DNA from: an uncultured Flavobacteriales bacterium | GTDB taxonomy: Bacteria > Bacteroidota > Bacteroidia > Flavobacteriales_G > Salibacteraceae | Assembly: GCA_937121175.1 (NCBI GenBank) | Contig: CAKZKD010000003.1 | Coordinates: forward strand, 62,001-126,000 | Direction: 5' to 3' | Length of the DNA stretch: 64,000 nucleotides | Shown here: piece by piece, positions 63,481 through 64,000 of the stretch | Layout: every line of letters begins with the position of its first letter | How positions within the stretch are numbered: position 1 is the first letter of the stretch | Notes under the pieces: model-generated | What the model saw: only the letters and a program-made list of their open reading frames with translations | The model's database searches: none | What the model was told of the DNA's origin: nothing | Program-made: the position numbers and the translations under genes

Positions 63481-64000
63481 ATGAATTTTGACCCAAAGGC
63501 ACTTACAAAAGAAGAGCTAAAGTCATTTTATAACAGAATTATTTTGCCTCGAGTCATAGAAGAAAAGATGCTTCTATTGTTGAGACAAGGCAAAATATCA
63601 AAATGGTTTAGTGGCTGGGGGCAAGAGGCTATTTCCGTAGGTGCAACATTGGCTATGGAATCTGACGAGGTAATTTTACCCATGCACCGAAATCTGGGAA
63701 TTTTTACTACCAGAGATATTCCCTTAAAAAGACTTTTTGCTCAATTTCAAGGAAAAGCTGAAGGTTATACGAAAGGAAGGGACCGGTCTTTTCATTTTGG
63801 TGCCATGGAGTATAATTTGGTTGGTATGATTTCTCACCTAGGCCCCCAATTGGGTATTGCAGATGGAATAGGACTCGCAAATAAAATTGATAAAAACCCA
63901 AAAGCTACATTGGTAATTTCTGGCGATGGTGGCGCGAGTGAAGGTGATTTTCACGAGGCATTAAACGTAGCTTCTGTTTGGCAATTACCCGTTATTTTTC
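63481..64000 (+). CDS. 2-oxoacid dehydrogenase E1 component (N-terminal part, runs off window)
   Basis: An ATG at 63481 opens a frame that stays open to the window edge (173 codons). It begins 'MNFDPKALTKEELKSFYNRI' and has 'PRVIEEKMLLLLRQGKI', 'WFSGWGQEAISVG' and 'LPMHRNLGIF'. The thiamine-diphosphate site is 'ISGDGGASEGDFHEALNVAS'. This is the alpha half of E1 of branched-chain or pyruvate dehydrogenases, which decarboxylates a 2-oxoacid and passes the acyl group to lipoyl-E2. In many Bacteroidota alpha and beta halves are fused in one protein of about 650-700 residues; that cannot be checked here. Confidence 0.9.
   Translation, partial: MNFDPKALTKEELKSFYNRIILPRVIEEKMLLLLRQGKISKWFSGWGQEAISVGATLAMESDEVILPMHRNLGIFTTRDIPLKRLFAQFQGKAEGYTKGRDRSFHFGAMEYNLVGMISHLGPQLGIADGIGLANKIDKNPKATLVISGDGGASEGDFHEALNVASVWQLPVIF

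Overview
The window comes from an AT-rich member of the Bacteroidota, most likely of the Flavobacteriia type. Several independent signs point there. Two secreted proteins end in type IX secretion sorting domains, one of the type-A 'ANPNP...YDATGKIV...GFYSVSI' form and one of the gliding-motility/CHU_C type-B form. BshA (bacillithiol synthesis), a DUF6089-type outer-membrane protein, a GH3/serine-hydrolase fusion and tandem SurA-like chaperones are all present. Many genes are preceded by the Bacteroidota -7 element TAnnTTTG rather than a sigma70 TATAAT box. I see no tRNA or rRNA gene, no insertion sequence, no integrase and no CRISPR array.

Layout. (1) Positions 1-6512: the 3' end of a 2-hydroxyacid dehydrogenase gene, then a tight six-gene plus-strand operon. 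It encodes a Gfo/Idh/MocA oxidoreductase, a GmhA-like SIS isomerase, an SDR, a non-canonical AroB-like sugar-phosphate cyclase, a cyclase/formamidase-family hydrolase and an MsbA-like ABC exporter. This looks like a pathway for an unusual sugar or cyclitol. (2) 6557-8299: a minus-strand T9SS cargo protein. (3) 8587-34122: a large surface-polysaccharide locus with glycosyltransferases, several methyltransferases, WecB, an O-antigen polymerase-like protein, O-acyltransferases, AsnB, and three different NodB-type deacetylase-like proteins. It also holds a compact five-gene block (ATP-grasp, PLP decarboxylase, flavin monooxygenase, methyltransferase, WecE). A short minus-strand operon (GT2, formyltransferase, deacetylase) closes it. 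(4) 34168-37330: divergent DUF6089 outer-membrane protein and a CHU_C-type secreted protein. (5) 37429-47131: guaB, three consecutive parvulin/SurA-like chaperones, MoxR ATPase, ElbB, an esterase, an AI-2E-type transporter and a nitroreductase. (6) 47226-48964 (minus): fdhD, a four-EF-hand protein and DUF3817. (7) 49012-55559: a lipoprotein 5'-nucleotidase, then a minus-strand mutL-rhomboid-rhomboid group with an EEP-family phosphatase beyond it. (8) 55750-64000: GH3/beta-lactamase fusion, bshA, a small Cys-rich lipoprotein, SUI1/YciH, a YegS-like lipid kinase, an LTA-synthase-like sulfatase, and the first 173 codons of an E1 2-oxoacid dehydrogenase.

How they work together. Regions 1-3 are best read as one accessory region that makes, decorates and exports a surface glycan. 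WecB and WecE predict ManNAc-type and 4-amino-4,6-dideoxyhexose building blocks. The formyltransferase, GNAT, SGNH/acyltransferase-3 pair and methyltransferases are tailoring enzymes. No Wza/Wzc-type export genes, flippase of the Wzx type, or rmlA/rmlB are in the window, so the locus is incomplete here. From about 34 kb onward the genes look like ordinary chromosomal backbone. The two candidates for undescribed chemistry are the sugar-phosphate-cyclase operon (613-6512) and the ATP-grasp/decarboxylase/monooxygenase block (26492-31733). All functional calls rest on reading motifs by eye; no database search was run.
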